Source: Flavobacterium sufflavum
Lineage (GTDB): Bacteria > Bacteroidota > Bacteroidia > Flavobacteriales > Flavobacteriaceae
Direction of reading: 5' to 3'
Length of the DNA: 64,000 bases
NCBI RefSeq assembly: GCF_004016525.1
Contig: NZ_SACJ01000001.1
Location: forward strand, 620,001 to 684,000
Positions 43,365 through 52,866 of this stretch are shown piece by piece (the stretch's first letter is position 1; each line of letters opens with the position of its first letter). The notes below the pieces were generated by a model, which was not told the DNA's origin, did not search any database, and saw only the letters and a program-made list of their open reading frames with translations. Position numbers and translations under genes: made by a program.

Positions 43365-45040
43365 AAGAAGCTAAAAACATATCCAGAACCAGAGCCCAGG
43401 AATCATCGGCGGCTATTGAAAAAATGTACATTACGATGCGTCATTTGTTCAATAGAGGTTTTTACAAACCGATGGGTGTTTCGGGCGATACTTTGCGTGA
43501 AGCATTGATGACTTTGCGTCCTGAAATTTATGGAAATATTGCCGACGAAAAAGTAGAATTAAAAGGACTTTTGTACGTTATCGAGCGTTTACCGTTAGGA
43601 ATTGAAGAGTGTCGTTTTATCAACCTGACTTCTGATGAAGGTTATTCGAAATCGCATTTTCAAGCGATTGTTCCGCCCAAAAGAAAACGAAATTGCTACC
43701 GAATCGATGAGGAACAAATGAATATCGAAATTACCCGTGGTCGCTCGGATATTTATGATATTCTGACGCATCTGACTTTTATTTTTATCGAATCGCATAA
43801 GATAAAAGACAGGGTTTTGCTGGACGATGGAGGCGAAGTTTCGCGCGATTGGCAAAAACTGGAACAGGCGGTTTTGCAAAATGAAAAATTAACCTTGGTC
43901 GAAAAGGAAATTGCCATTTCACATGCGGCTAATATTTTAGGCAGAACCTTTGAAGATGTATTGGATATTTATGATGATTTTGGTTCAAATGAATTGCCGG
44001 ATCGTTTTTTACATATCATTTTTTGGTTGGGAAAATTAGCTATCGAAGAAGTAGTTCATAACAACAAAAGAACCATTACTTTCAGCCCGATTCTCAGGGA
44101 ACGTTTAGGACATCATATTCACGGCGAAATATGGGCAACGAACATCAAGGAGGTTTTAAAGGAAAATCAGCTTTTAGAACGTCCTATTCACATTATTAGT
44201 GCCAATATGCACTCGGTAATGAACTCTATTTTTGCAAAAAAGGTTTTAAAAACTACTTTCAAGGGCAAGTCGGATTTTGATATTTTCGAAGAATTAAGCA
44301 AACCTACTGCTAATGGATTCAGAAGTAAGGTTGTTGAAGAAGCTTTAAAACAAGGGATGATTTCCTTGCCGGAGACGGTTGGAACTAATATTGACGTTCA
44401 AATTTTTGATACGGCTAAGATTGACTGGGCTACAAGTGCTTTTCCGGAGGCTTATTTTGAAGGAGAAAAACCGGTGCTTATTGTGATGGATTATGCCTTT
44501 GGCGAACAGGCTTATGAAACCGTTGACGAGTTATTAAAACCTTATAAAAAGAATATTTTTTTAAATATTCAGTCGGTTTCAATCATGGGAAAAGCGGGAA
44601 TTCTCGAAGGGAGAAAAGGCGATATCATGATTCCGAATGCGCATATCAATGAAGGAACTGCTGATAATTATTTTTTCGAAAATGAATTAACCGCCGAAAT
44701 GTTTCAAGGAAATGGAATTTCGGTTTATGAAGGTGCCATGGTGACTGTTCTTGGGACTTCGTTGCAAAACAGGGATTTGTTGAAGTTTTTTCACGAATCG
44801 ACCTGGGGCGTTATTGGTTTGGAAATGGAAGGTTCGCATTATCAAAAAGCGATACAATCGGCTTCTAAAATTAGAAAAAGCATTCCAAAGGATGTCAAAG
44901 TGCGTTATGCTTATTACGCTTCCGATAATCCACTGGAAACTGGAAGTACTCTGGCTTCAGGCGGATTGGGAACAACAGGGGTAAAACCTACTTATTTGAT
45001 TACCATAAAAATATTAGAACAAATTTTTAATATCAATTAG
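43361..45040 (+). CDS. DUF6909-type protein with nucleoside-phosphorylase-like C-terminus
   Basis: 559 residues, soluble. The N-terminal half (1-330) is helical with no family I recognise beyond DUF6909. The C-terminal part (about 350-559) has features of the PNP/UDP/MTAN fold: alternating strands and helices, GKAGILEGRKGDIMIPNAH, VYEGAMVTVLGTSLQN, the motif VIGLEMEGSHYQKAI (phosphorylases have an MEG/MEA segment that holds the ribose) and YYASDNPLETGS (phosphorylases carry a catalytic Asp in SD.). Whether it acts on nucleosides is inference. Overlaps GH3 by 4 bases. Confidence 0.75.
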   Translation: MKEAKNISRTRAQESSAAIEKMYITMRHLFNRGFYKPMGVSGDTLREALMTLRPEIYGNIADEKVELKGLLYVIERLPLGIEECRFINLTSDEGYSKSHFQAIVPPKRKRNCYRIDEEQMNIEITRGRSDIYDILTHLTFIFIESHKIKDRVLLDDGGEVSRDWQKLEQAVLQNEKLTLVEKEIAISHAANILGRTFEDVLDIYDDFGSNELPDRFLHIIFWLGKLAIEEVVHNNKRTITFSPILRERLGHHIHGEIWATNIKEVLKENQLLERPIHIISANMHSVMNSIFAKKVLKTTFKGKSDFDIFEELSKPTANGFRSKVVEEALKQGMISLPETVGTNIDVQIFDTAKIDWATSAFPEAYFEGEKPVLIVMDYAFGEQAYETVDELLKPYKKNIFLNIQSVSIMGKAGILEGRKGDIMIPNAHINEGTADNYFFENELTAEMFQGNGISVYEGAMVTVLGTSLQNRDLLKFFHESTWGVIGLEMEGSHYQKAIQSASKIRKSIPKDVKVRYAYYASDNPLETGSTLASGGLGTTGVKPTYLITIKILEQIFNIN

Positions 45041-45064
45041 AAAGCAATTGATAAATATATAGTT

Positions 45065-46048
45065 ATGAAAAGAATATTGATTACAGGTGCTGCGGGATTT
45101 TTAGGTTCTCATTTATGCGATCGTTTTATCAAAGAAGGTTATTTTGTTATAGGAATGGATAATCTCATTACGGGAGATTTGAAAAATATAGAACATTTGT
45201 TCAAACTGGAGAATTTTGAGTTCTATCATCATGATATTACTAAGTTTGTTCATGTTCCGGGTGAATTGGATTATATTTTACATTTTGCCTCACCGGCAAG
45301 TCCAATCGATTATTTAAAAATTCCAATTCAGACTTTGAAAGTGGGTTCTCTTGGGACGCATAATTTATTGGGATTAGCAAGAGTAAAAAAAGCCCGAATC
45401 TTGATTGCTTCCACTTCTGAAGTTTATGGAGATCCATTGGTACATCCGCAAACTGAAGAATATTATGGAAATGTAAATACGATTGGACCAAGAGGAGTTT
45501 ACGATGAGGCCAAACGTTTTCAGGAATCCATCACGATGGCATACCATACTTTTCACGGTGTAGAAACGCGTATTGTTAGAATATTCAATACTTATGGTCC
45601 AAGAATGCGTCTTAACGACGGTCGTGTAATTCCGGCGTTTATTGGTCAGGCAATTCGTGGTGAAGATTTAACCATTTTTGGTGATGGATTGCAAACGCGT
45701 TCGTTTTGTTATGTCGATGATCAGGTAGAAGGAATTTACAGATTGCTGCATTCTGATTACGTATATCCGGTAAATATTGGAAACCCTGATGAAATTACCA
45801 TCAAAGATTTTGCCGAAGAAATCATTAAATTAACAGGAACTAACCAAAAAGTGGTTTATCATCCGTTGCCAATAAATGATCCTTTGCAACGTCAACCGGA
45901 TACTACCAAAGCAAAAGAATTATTAGGTTGGGAAGCTAAAGTAGGTCGTACCGAAGGAATGAAAATTACCTATGAATATTTCAAATCTTTGTCTCCGGAA
46001 GAGCTTTCTAAAGAAGAACACAAGGATTTTACGGATTATATTAAGTAA
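45065..46048 (+). CDS. uxs: UDP-glucuronate decarboxylase (UDP-xylose synthase), SDR family
   Basis: Extended short-chain dehydrogenase of 327 residues. NAD motif GAAGFLGSH (8-16), catalytic Tyr146 and Lys150 in GVYDEAK, and [13 protein letters not shown] and [19 protein letters not shown] are the pattern of UDP-glucuronate decarboxylases that make UDP-xylose for surface glycans. No UDP-glucose dehydrogenase gene is nearby. Start of a short surface-sugar patch (uxs - GT2), with the GT2 gene starting 2 nt after the stop. Confidence 0.9.
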   Translation: MKRILITGAAGFLGSHLCDRFIKEGYFVIGMDNLITGDLKNIEHLFKLENFEFYHHDITKFVHVPGELDYILHFASPASPIDYLKIPIQTLKVGSLGTHNLLGLARVKKARILIASTSEVYGDPLVHPQTEEYYGNVNTIGPRGVYDEAKRFQESITMAYHTFHGVETRIVRIFNTYGPRMRLNDGRVIPAFIGQAIRGEDLTIFGDGLQTRSFCYVDDQVEGIYRLLHSDYVYPVNIGNPDEITIKDFAEEIIKLTGTNQKVVYHPLPINDPLQRQPDTTKAKELLGWEAKVGRTEGMKITYEYFKSLSPEELSKEEHKDFTDYIK

Positions 46049-46050
46049 AA

Positions 46051-46818
46051 ATGGAAAAGCCTTTAGTATCTGTAATTATACCAACATTCAATTCTGAGAA
46101 ATACATTTCAGATACTATTATTTCTGTCCAAAAACAAACGTATCAAAACTGGGAAATGTTATTAGTTGACGACGGTTCGACTGATGAAACCCAAACTATA
46201 ATTACTATTTTTTTAACGGATAAAAGGATTCAATTTTATCCGTTAGAAAAAAATTCAGGCACAGGAGTAGCACGAAATTTTGGAGTTTCAAAGGCTGCCG
46301 GAAAATACATTTCGTTTCTGGATGCCGATGATTTGTGGAAACCCAAAAAACTCGAAAAGCAAATCAATTTCATGCAAAAGCAAAATTTACCATTTACTTT
46401 TTCGTTTTACGATTGCATCGACGAGCAAGGAAATTCATTAAATAAAAGGGTAGAAGCACCACGAAATTTGTCGTATCTTCAATTGTTTTTTTGCAATTAT
46501 GTGGGGAATCTGACCGGAATTTATGATGTGGAATATTTTGCAAAAATCGGTATTTCTTCCATTCGAAAACGTCAGGATTGGATGCATTGGCTGACCATTT
46601 TGAAAAAGATTAAAACAGCAAAACCTGTTCCTGAAAGTTTGGCTTTGTATCGTGTAAGAGATAATTCCTTATCCACTTCTAAAACTGCTTTAATCCAATA
46701 TAATTTTGCGGTTTACAGGCAATTTCACGGTTTTAACTTAGTAGTTTCCAGCTTGTGTATGATTGGTTTTTTATTTACTCAATTAGCTATAAAACCATTT
46801 TATTCTAAAGAGAGTTAA
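46051..46818 (+). CDS. glycosyltransferase family 2
   Basis: 255 residues, GT-A fold. Donor-binding motifs: VSVIIPTFNSEKYI at the N-terminus, LLVDDGSTDET (about 34-44) and FLDADDLWKPKKLEKQ (about 89-104), where the DADD acts as the metal-binding DXD. A C-terminal membrane helix (VVSSLCMIGFLFTQLAIK) suggests it works at the membrane on lipid-linked sugars. Two nt behind uxs, so the two are co-transcribed and may build the same polymer. Its stop codon abuts the stop of the convergent ORF6N gene. Confidence 0.9.
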   Translation: MEKPLVSVIIPTFNSEKYISDTIISVQKQTYQNWEMLLVDDGSTDETQTIITIFLTDKRIQFYPLEKNSGTGVARNFGVSKAAGKYISFLDADDLWKPKKLEKQINFMQKQNLPFTFSFYDCIDEQGNSLNKRVEAPRNLSYLQLFFCNYVGNLTGIYDVEYFAKIGISSIRKRQDWMHWLTILKKIKTAKPVPESLALYRVRDNSLSTSKTALIQYNFAVYRQFHGFNLVVSSLCMIGFLFTQLAIKPFYSKES

Positions 46819-47349
46819 CTATTTTTTATATCCAATTTTTGTTCTTGGTTTCTGCTCCTCTTTTTTCTCGGTTAACTCATCTAAATAAGAGAAAACTAAT
46901 TCAATATTTTTCCCTTGATTTTCCAGTTTTTTCTGAATTTGAACAATATCCAATTTTATTTCGGTTGTGTCTAAAAGCATTTGTCTTACTTTGGTAAAAA
47001 TCCGCATAATTTGAATGTTGGTTTGAATGGCTTTTTCGCTATTCAAAACGCTAGATAACATTAAAACGCCGTGTTCTGTGAAAGCAAATGGAAGATATTT
47101 TCGATGTGCACCTCTTCCTTTCTTTAAGGTCGCAATTTGCGACCTTAAAGAATTGTATTCATTTTCAGTGAGTTGAAACATGAAATCTTCTGGAAATCTA
47201 GTTATATTTCTTTTAACTTGTTCGTTAAGTCGTTTGTTTTCAATGCCATAAAGTATTGCCAAATCTCTATCCAACATTACTTTTTGATTTCTAATGTAGT
47301 AAATGTTATTAGAAATTGTCTCTTCCGAAAGAATAAGTTCTGAGTTCAT
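46819..47349 (-). CDS. ORF6N domain DNA-binding protein
   Basis: 176 residues. The N-terminal 90 residues (IYYIRNQKVMLDRDLAILYG, RFPEDFMFQLTENEY, RKYLPFAFTEHGVLMLSSVL) form the ORF6N/KilA-N type domain found in phage antirepressors and in many Bacteroidota chromosomes. The C-terminal part is a helical coiled coil with a basic end. The reading frame contains a 29-bp palindrome (47122-47150). It ends exactly against the GT2 stop codon and separates GT2 from the CapK-like gene, so it looks like an insertion into a sugar gene cluster. Confidence 0.88.
   Translation of the reverse strand: MNSELILSEETISNNIYYIRNQKVMLDRDLAILYGIENKRLNEQVKRNITRFPEDFMFQLTENEYNSLRSQIATLKKGRGAHRKYLPFAFTEHGVLMLSSVLNSEKAIQTNIQIMRIFTKVRQMLLDTTEIKLDIVQIQKKLENQGKNIELVFSYLDELTEKKEEQKPRTKIGYKK
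47122..47150. repeat. 29-bp palindrome inside the ORF6N gene
   Basis: CTTTAAGGTCGCAA (47122-47135), one central base, and its exact complement to 47150. It encodes the segment between RSQ and LKK of the protein. Possible operator for its own product or a recombination site. Confidence 0.7.
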
Positions 47350-47392
47350 CGCTTTATAGTTTATATAACACTAATATACGATTTTATTTACG

Positions 47393-48703
47393 TTATAAAA
47401 ATGAAGTAAATTGTTTCAATTTGCCTCTAGCGGTTCTTTCTAAAGTGTTTTTTCTAATAAATGTAAAATGCAAGTTGGGCTCTAGATATAATGCAATCGT
47501 CTCTTCTATTTTTTGAATTTGTACCAAATCTAATTCATTTTCACTTACGTATTCAATCTCAAAACTATCGATTTTTCGTTGTTTGATAATAAATTCTTTG
47601 ACGTTTCCACCATCTTCAATAATCGATTTGGTTACATAATAAAACGTCAATCCCGGTGATTTTTTTCCACTTGGAAGAATGGCAATATCATTGGTTCGAC
47701 CAATAAGTTGTTTTAAAATGGGTTTTTCCAAAGTACTTCGTTCGTCCAAAATTCCAATATCGCCAATGTCGTAACGAATAAAAGGATGCGCTTTGTTGAA
47801 TAGTGAAGTTATTGCAATGCGCCCTTCTTCGCCATAAGGCAAAACCTTATTATTTTCGTCCAGGATTTCAACAAAAAGCGTTTCGGAATTGATTTGCCAT
47901 TCGTTTTTGGGGTTTTCGAAAGCGATTAAATCCAGTTCTGAAGCTCCGTATTCATTGACAATTGGAATTCCGAATTGGGTTTCTAATAATTTTTTGTCGT
48001 CTTCAAAAAGCATTTCAGAAGTGACCATACATACTTTCAAAGTAGGACAAATGTCTTTTAATATGAGGTTTCGCTTTCGCAAAAATTTAGCAAACAACAC
48101 AATCGAACTAGTGTAGCCGTTGAGATATTCGAATTTTGTATTCTGAAATTTTTTCAGCATTTTTTCTAAAACGGCATCTGATAAATCAAAAATTGGAAAT
48201 CGGAAACGCTTACTTAAAAAGTCCTTAAAACGTTCTTTTTTGTATCCAATAAAATCTAGTGGAATACCATAAAATCGGGCTTGCAGCGAACGATTAAAAT
48301 CGATTCCAAACCAACCAAAACGGTACATATTTGAAGCCCAGGTAAGTGCATGGGCATATTTGTCTTTGGCAAAAATAAAAGGTGTGCCGCTGGAACCTGA
48401 GGTTTTGTTGATGTAACAGTTTTTAGTTGAAAAACCTTTCGAAAGTCTCGATTCTAGAGGACTTTGGAGATTGGTTTTGTTTAAAACGGGTAAGTCTTCC
48501 CAGTTTTTATATTCTTTCGAACCAGCTAATTTTTGATAAAAAGGATTGTTTTCTAAATGAAATTCAACAATAGCTTGTTTCTGATTTTCAATAAATTGTC
48601 TTTTTTCTTGAGGATAAAGAGCTACTATTTTGTCCAAATCGGATTTTGCTTTCTTGATAGGGAAAGCATTTAGTTGCAGCGAAAGATCGAAAATAGAAAA
48701 CAT
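47393..48703 (-). CDS. PaaK/CapK family adenylate-forming protein
   Basis: 436 residues related to phenylacetate-CoA ligase and to CapK, which occurs in capsule gene clusters. The ATP-binding loop is KTSGSSGTPFIFAKD (about 100-114), then VNEYGASELDLIAFENP and HPFIRYDIGDIGIL (adenylate motif). The C-terminal lid ends ERTARGKLKQF, with the conserved Lys. Acid substrate unknown; near sugar genes such proteins probably activate a small acid used to decorate the polymer. It is on the opposite strand to uxs and GT2. Confidence 0.85.
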   Translation of the reverse strand: MFSIFDLSLQLNAFPIKKAKSDLDKIVALYPQEKRQFIENQKQAIVEFHLENNPFYQKLAGSKEYKNWEDLPVLNKTNLQSPLESRLSKGFSTKNCYINKTSGSSGTPFIFAKDKYAHALTWASNMYRFGWFGIDFNRSLQARFYGIPLDFIGYKKERFKDFLSKRFRFPIFDLSDAVLEKMLKKFQNTKFEYLNGYTSSIVLFAKFLRKRNLILKDICPTLKVCMVTSEMLFEDDKKLLETQFGIPIVNEYGASELDLIAFENPKNEWQINSETLFVEILDENNKVLPYGEEGRIAITSLFNKAHPFIRYDIGDIGILDERSTLEKPILKQLIGRTNDIAILPSGKKSPGLTFYYVTKSIIEDGGNVKEFIIKQRKIDSFEIEYVSENELDLVQIQKIEETIALYLEPNLHFTFIRKNTLERTARGKLKQFTSFL

Positions 48704-48854
48704 GCGAGTGTTTATTTCCTCAAAAATAATATTATTAAGAAGAACTAAAGGAGAAGAATCGACAACTTTTTAATAAATAATTATTTTTTACGTTCAAAAG
48801 CAATTATTTTTGCAGCACTCTAAAAATGAGTTTTTGCAACTAAAATTAAAAGAC

Positions 48855-50129
48855 ATGAATATATTACTATTGGGTTCAGGAGGAAGAGAGCATGCATTTG
48901 CATGGAAAATGGTTCAAAGTCCACTTTGTGATACCCTTTTTATGGCACCTGGAAATGCTGGAACTGATGCAATTGCTACCAATGTTGCCATTGCTGTAAC
49001 CGATTTTGAAGCGATTAAAGCTTTGGTTATTAAGGAAAACATAGAAATGGTTGTTGTAGGTCCTGAAGATCCATTAGTAAAAGGTATTTATGATTTCTTT
49101 TTGAATGATGCACAGTTGAGTCATGTTCCGGTAATTGGTCCTTCAAAAATTGGAGCACAATTAGAAGGAAGTAAAGAGTTTGCTAAAGAATTTTTGGTAA
49201 AACATAAAATCCCAACAGCAGCTTATGATAGTTTTACGGCTGAAACAGTAGAAAAAGGATGCGATTTCTTAGAAACTTTACAGCCACCTTACGTTCTTAA
49301 AGCAGACGGATTAGCAGCCGGAAAAGGAGTTTTGATAATTCATGATTTGGCCGAAGCCAAAGAAGAATTGAGAAACATGTTAGTGGGTCAAAAATTTGGT
49401 GCTGCGAGTTCAAAAGTAGTTATTGAAGAATTTTTGGATGGAATTGAATTGAGTTGTTTCGTTTTAACTGATGGGAAAAGCTATAAAATTTTACCAACAG
49501 CCAAAGATTACAAACGTATTGGTGAAGGCGATGCAGGATTGAATACAGGTGGAATGGGAGCGGTTTCTCCAGTTCCTTATGTTGATGAGGTGTTGATGGA
49601 AAAAATTGAAACTCGTATTGTAAAACCTACGATTGAAGGTTTTCAAAAAGATGGAATTCCATACAAAGGTTTTGTTTTTATTGGTTTAATCAATGTTAAA
49701 AACGAACCAATCGTAATTGAATACAATGTTCGAATGGGAGATCCGGAAACTGAAGTGGTTATTCCAAGATTGAAAACCGATTTAGTTGAATTGTTTTTGG
49801 CTGTAGCCACTGAAAAATTAGACAAAATTGAATTAGAAATAGACGAAAGAAGTGCCACTACGGTAATGCTTGTTTCTGGTGGTTATCCGGAAGATTTTGA
49901 AAAAGGAAAAGTAATTTCGGGATTAGAAAACGTGAATAATTCTATTGTTTTCCATGCAGGAACAAAATTGGATAACGGAAGTGTAGTAACTAATGGGGGA
50001 AGAGTACTGGCAATTACTTCTTATGGTGATTCTTTCCAGGAAGCTTTGGCGCAATCGTACCAAAACATTGAGGCAATCCATTTTGACAATGTGTATTTCA
50101 GAAAAGATATTGGTTTCGATTTAGTTTAA
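48855..50129 (+). CDS. purD: phosphoribosylamine--glycine ligase
   Basis: Second step of purine synthesis (GAR synthetase), 424 residues. ATP-grasp enzyme: N-terminal MNILLLGSGGREHAFAWKM, ATP-grasp core with GKGVLIIHD, and the family signature RMGDPETEVVIPRL. Chosen ATG 48855 because the frame from 48810 adds 15 residues in front of the typical start. Alone in its unit with a perfect terminator behind it. Confidence 0.96.
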   Translation: MNILLLGSGGREHAFAWKMVQSPLCDTLFMAPGNAGTDAIATNVAIAVTDFEAIKALVIKENIEMVVVGPEDPLVKGIYDFFLNDAQLSHVPVIGPSKIGAQLEGSKEFAKEFLVKHKIPTAAYDSFTAETVEKGCDFLETLQPPYVLKADGLAAGKGVLIIHDLAEAKEELRNMLVGQKFGAASSKVVIEEFLDGIELSCFVLTDGKSYKILPTAKDYKRIGEGDAGLNTGGMGAVSPVPYVDEVLMEKIETRIVKPTIEGFQKDGIPYKGFVFIGLINVKNEPIVIEYNVRMGDPETEVVIPRLKTDLVELFLAVATEKLDKIELEIDERSATTVMLVSGGYPEDFEKGKVISGLENVNNSIVFHAGTKLDNGSVVTNGGRVLAITSYGDSFQEALAQSYQNIEAIHFDNVYFRKDIGFDLV

Positions 50130-50150
50130 AATTGAAACCAAGTTGTATAA

Positions 50151-50183
50151 AAAAACGTCCTGATGGCTATCAGGACGTTTTTT
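50151..50183. terminator. bidirectional terminator between purD and DUF6341
   Basis: AAAAACGTCCTGAT (50151-50164) pairs exactly with ATCAGGACGTTTTT (50169-50182), loop GGCT. Confidence 0.92.
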
Positions 50184-50209
50184 ATTTGAATCAGTTTATT
50201 TCTCTATCC

Positions 50210-50440
50210 TTATTTTAAGAAAGAGTGAGCTGTAGTATCTTGATTTTCAGTTCCAGCATCATCAAAAATACGTAATTGTTTAATCCAGTAAACAATTGCA
50301 GCTGCACAGATAATCATAAAAATCCAGTTTAGTGTATTAGCACCAAACCAACTTACTAGTTCTAAAGCGCGTAAACCGTCTAATGGTTTGAAAAGAAAAT
50401 CAACAAAAAGAGTTTGTATTCCTTCGAAAAATGCTTTCAT
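50210..50440 (-). CDS. DUF6341-type small membrane protein
   Basis: 76 residues with an amphipathic start (MKAFFEGIQTLFVDFLFKPL) and one membrane helix (about 35-53), then KQLRIFDDAGTENQDTTAHSFLK. Conserved in flavobacteria as I recall, next to DUF6427 and upp, which is also the order here. Function unknown. Confidence 0.75.
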   Translation of the reverse strand: MKAFFEGIQTLFVDFLFKPLDGLRALELVSWFGANTLNWIFMIICAAAIVYWIKQLRIFDDAGTENQDTTAHSFLK

Positions 50441-50583
50441 GATATATAATTTAAAATTTTATGAATCGTTTTATAATTGGGTAAATAATTAAAAATTTCA
50501 TTGACCCAATAAAATTTTACTATAACTCGTTTCCTTTTTAAACAAGTATTATATTTACAGTCACAAAAGTATAAAATATCCTT

Positions 50584-51513
50584 ATGATTACAAGTGTTTT
50601 TAAAAAATCTACACTATTAAATTTTTCTTTAGTAGTATTTTTGATATTGTTTTTCGATTTTATATATCAAATTCAAGATTTAGCTTGGTCAAATTCGGCT
50701 GTTTTGGTTTTTAAAAAGACAGCAATAGGCATTGTAATTTTGGCTTCGGCATTGATTACTAATTTTATATCTAAAAGAAATGGTCTCAGTAAAGACAGTG
50801 CCTATAGCATTTTATTCTTTCTGTTGTTGCTGCTTTTTTTTCCAACACTTTATGATAATATCAATCTTGTCTTTGCTAACTTTTTTATTCTTTTAGCATT
50901 TCGCAGGCTTATTTCGTTGCAATCTCAAAAAGCATCCAAAGAGAAAATATTTGATGCTTCCTTATGGATTTTTGTAGCTGCCTTATTTCATTTTTGGTGT
51001 ATTTTGTATTTGGTATTGGTGTTTATTTCTATTATCTCGCATGTTTCGGGGGATTATAGAAATTGGCTTTTGCCTTTTATTGCCTTTTTTGCAATAGCCA
51101 TTATTTTTGCTTTGTATTCGTTAATATTTAATGCTGATGCGATAGGTTATATTACCAATGGAATAGAAACTAATTTCAGCATTGATTATTTCACCAATAT
51201 TTACCAGAATGCAGCGCTGTCTATTTATGCCACGGTGTCTTTGTTTTTTGTTATTTCGATGCTAATGACTTTATCTTCCAGACCATTATTGTTACATGCT
51301 TCGTTCAAGAAAATTATAATCGCGTTTTTAATTGCTGTAGTAATTTATGTGATTTCGGCTCATAAAAGTAATGATTTATTGGTGTTTACCATTGCTCCTT
51401 TGGCAATGATGGCTACCGGTCATATCGAAATGCCGCAGTTAAAATTAAATCAGGAACTGGCTTTAGGAGTGTTGATATTGTGTAGTTTATTTGCTTTTTT
51501 CGCTCAATTATAA
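50584..51513 (+). CDS. DUF6427-type polytopic membrane protein
   Basis: 309 residues with about ten hydrophobic segments and short loops; no transporter family is recognised beyond DUF6427. Charged residues are sparse, which suggests a role within the membrane such as lipid-linked transport or assembly. It overlaps the convergent upp gene by 6 bases at the stop codons, and diverges from DUF6341. Confidence 0.75.
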   Translation: MITSVFKKSTLLNFSLVVFLILFFDFIYQIQDLAWSNSAVLVFKKTAIGIVILASALITNFISKRNGLSKDSAYSILFFLLLLLFFPTLYDNINLVFANFFILLAFRRLISLQSQKASKEKIFDASLWIFVAALFHFWCILYLVLVFISIISHVSGDYRNWLLPFIAFFAIAIIFALYSLIFNADAIGYITNGIETNFSIDYFTNIYQNAALSIYATVSLFFVISMLMTLSSRPLLLHASFKKIIIAFLIAVVIYVISAHKSNDLLVFTIAPLAMMATGHIEMPQLKLNQELALGVLILCSLFAFFAQL

Positions 51514-52161
51514 TTTGATTCCGTAAGCCAGGTCGCCAGCGTCTCCAAGACCCGGAACAATATAACTGTGCTCATTTAGTTTTTCGTCTAATGCGCCTAT
51601 CCATAGGTGAAAGTTATCAGGCAAATGTTTTTCCAGATAAGCAATACCTTCTGGCGCGGCAATTGTCACGGCTATATGAATTTTTTTTGGTATTCCTCTT
51701 TCCATCAATCTATTGTAAACGGCAACAATTGATTGTCCCGTAGCAAGCATAGGATCTATCAATAATAAGCATTTATCATTGATATCGGCAATGGCCTGGT
51801 ATTCGACTTTTATCTCAAAAAAATCATCATTATTAGGATGGTATCTATAGGCTGAAATAAATCCGTTTTCGGCCTGGTCAAAATAATTTAAAAAGCCCAA
51901 ATGCATGCTTAAACCCGCTCTTAAAATGGAACAAAGAACAATAGTATCGGCAATTTGGGTTGTTTTTTTGATTCCAAGAGGAGTTTGAATTTCGATGGCT
52001 TTATAATCCAATTCTTTGCTTAATTCGTAAGCCATAATTTCGCCGATGCGCTCTATATTTCGTCTGAATCGCATCGCATCTTTATGGACGTTTACATCTC
52101 TTATCTCTCCTAAAAAATGGTTTAAAATGCTATTTTTTTCTGATAAATAATGAATTTTCAT
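51508..52161 (-). CDS. upp: uracil phosphoribosyltransferase
   Basis: Pyrimidine salvage: uracil plus PRPP gives UMP. 217 residues. The PRPP-binding loop is DPMLATGQS (136-144), and IGALDEKLNEHSYIVPGLGDAGDLAYG at the C-terminus is the uracil site of Upp. No regulator nearby. Its last codons overlap DUF6427, convergent. Confidence 0.95.
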   Translation of the reverse strand: MKIHYLSEKNSILNHFLGEIRDVNVHKDAMRFRRNIERIGEIMAYELSKELDYKAIEIQTPLGIKKTTQIADTIVLCSILRAGLSMHLGFLNYFDQAENGFISAYRYHPNNDDFFEIKVEYQAIADINDKCLLLIDPMLATGQSIVAVYNRLMERGIPKKIHIAVTIAAPEGIAYLEKHLPDNFHLWIGALDEKLNEHSYIVPGLGDAGDLAYGIKL

Positions 52162-52233
52162 AAGAGAAGAATTGTTGGTTAGAAATGTGGTACAGAAAGT
52201 TAAAATGTAATTTTTTTATAAAAGTATAAAAAG

Positions 52234-52241
52234 TATCTTTG
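52234..52241 (+). promoter_or_regulatory. TAnnTTTG -7 element of the DUF4254-GT9 unit
   Basis: TATCTTTG fits the consensus and ends 19 nt before the ATG at 52261. Confidence 0.5.
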
Positions 52242-52260
52242 TCTAAATAAAAAGATAAAT

Positions 52261-52866
52261 ATGTTTTCAAAATTAGCTTATTCCGTTTTTGAACAAAGTA
52301 TAAAAGATTATCACCAATTTGATAATGTAGACCAACCGATAAACAATCCTTTCCCGAAGGAACAGTTTGAGCATTTATTGTACCTGAAAAATTGGATTGA
52401 CACCGTACAATGGCATTTCGAGGATATCATTCGTGATCCACAAATTGATCCGGTGGCGGCTTTGACTTTGAAAAGAAGAATCGATGCTTCTAATCAGGAA
52501 CGTACTGATATGGTGGAATATATTGATAGTTATTTTCTACAAAAATACAGTAAGGTTGTTGTAAAAGAAGAGGCAAAAATCAATTCAGAAAGTCCGGCTT
52601 GGGCATTTGACAGATTGTCAATTTTAGCATTGAAAATTTACCACATGACTGAAGAAGCTAATCGTACAGAGGCTTCACAAGAACACAGAGATAAATGTCA
52701 GGAAAAACTAAATGTACTTTTAGAACAAAGAACTGATTTGTCTACAGCCATTGATGATTTGTTGACTGATATCGAAAACGGAGATAAATTCATGAAAGTG
52801 TACAAACAAATGAAAATGTACAACGACGACGAATTGAATCCTGTTTTATACCATGGGAAGAAATAA
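52261..52866 (+). CDS. DUF4254 protein
   Basis: 201 residues, soluble and helical, with no membrane segment. Sequence such as WHFEDIIRDPQIDPVAALTLKRRID and AWAFDRLSILALKIYHM fits the DUF4254 family, which is found in Bacteroidota next to ADP-heptose:LPS heptosyltransferase-type genes, as here. The stop codon touches the start of GT9 with no gap, so the two are translated together. It may be an accessory factor in lipopolysaccharide core synthesis, but this is inferred only from position. Confidence 0.85.
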   Translation: MFSKLAYSVFEQSIKDYHQFDNVDQPINNPFPKEQFEHLLYLKNWIDTVQWHFEDIIRDPQIDPVAALTLKRRIDASNQERTDMVEYIDSYFLQKYSKVVVKEEAKINSESPAWAFDRLSILALKIYHMTEEANRTEASQEHRDKCQEKLNVLLEQRTDLSTAIDDLLTDIENGDKFMKVYKQMKMYNDDELNPVLYHGKK

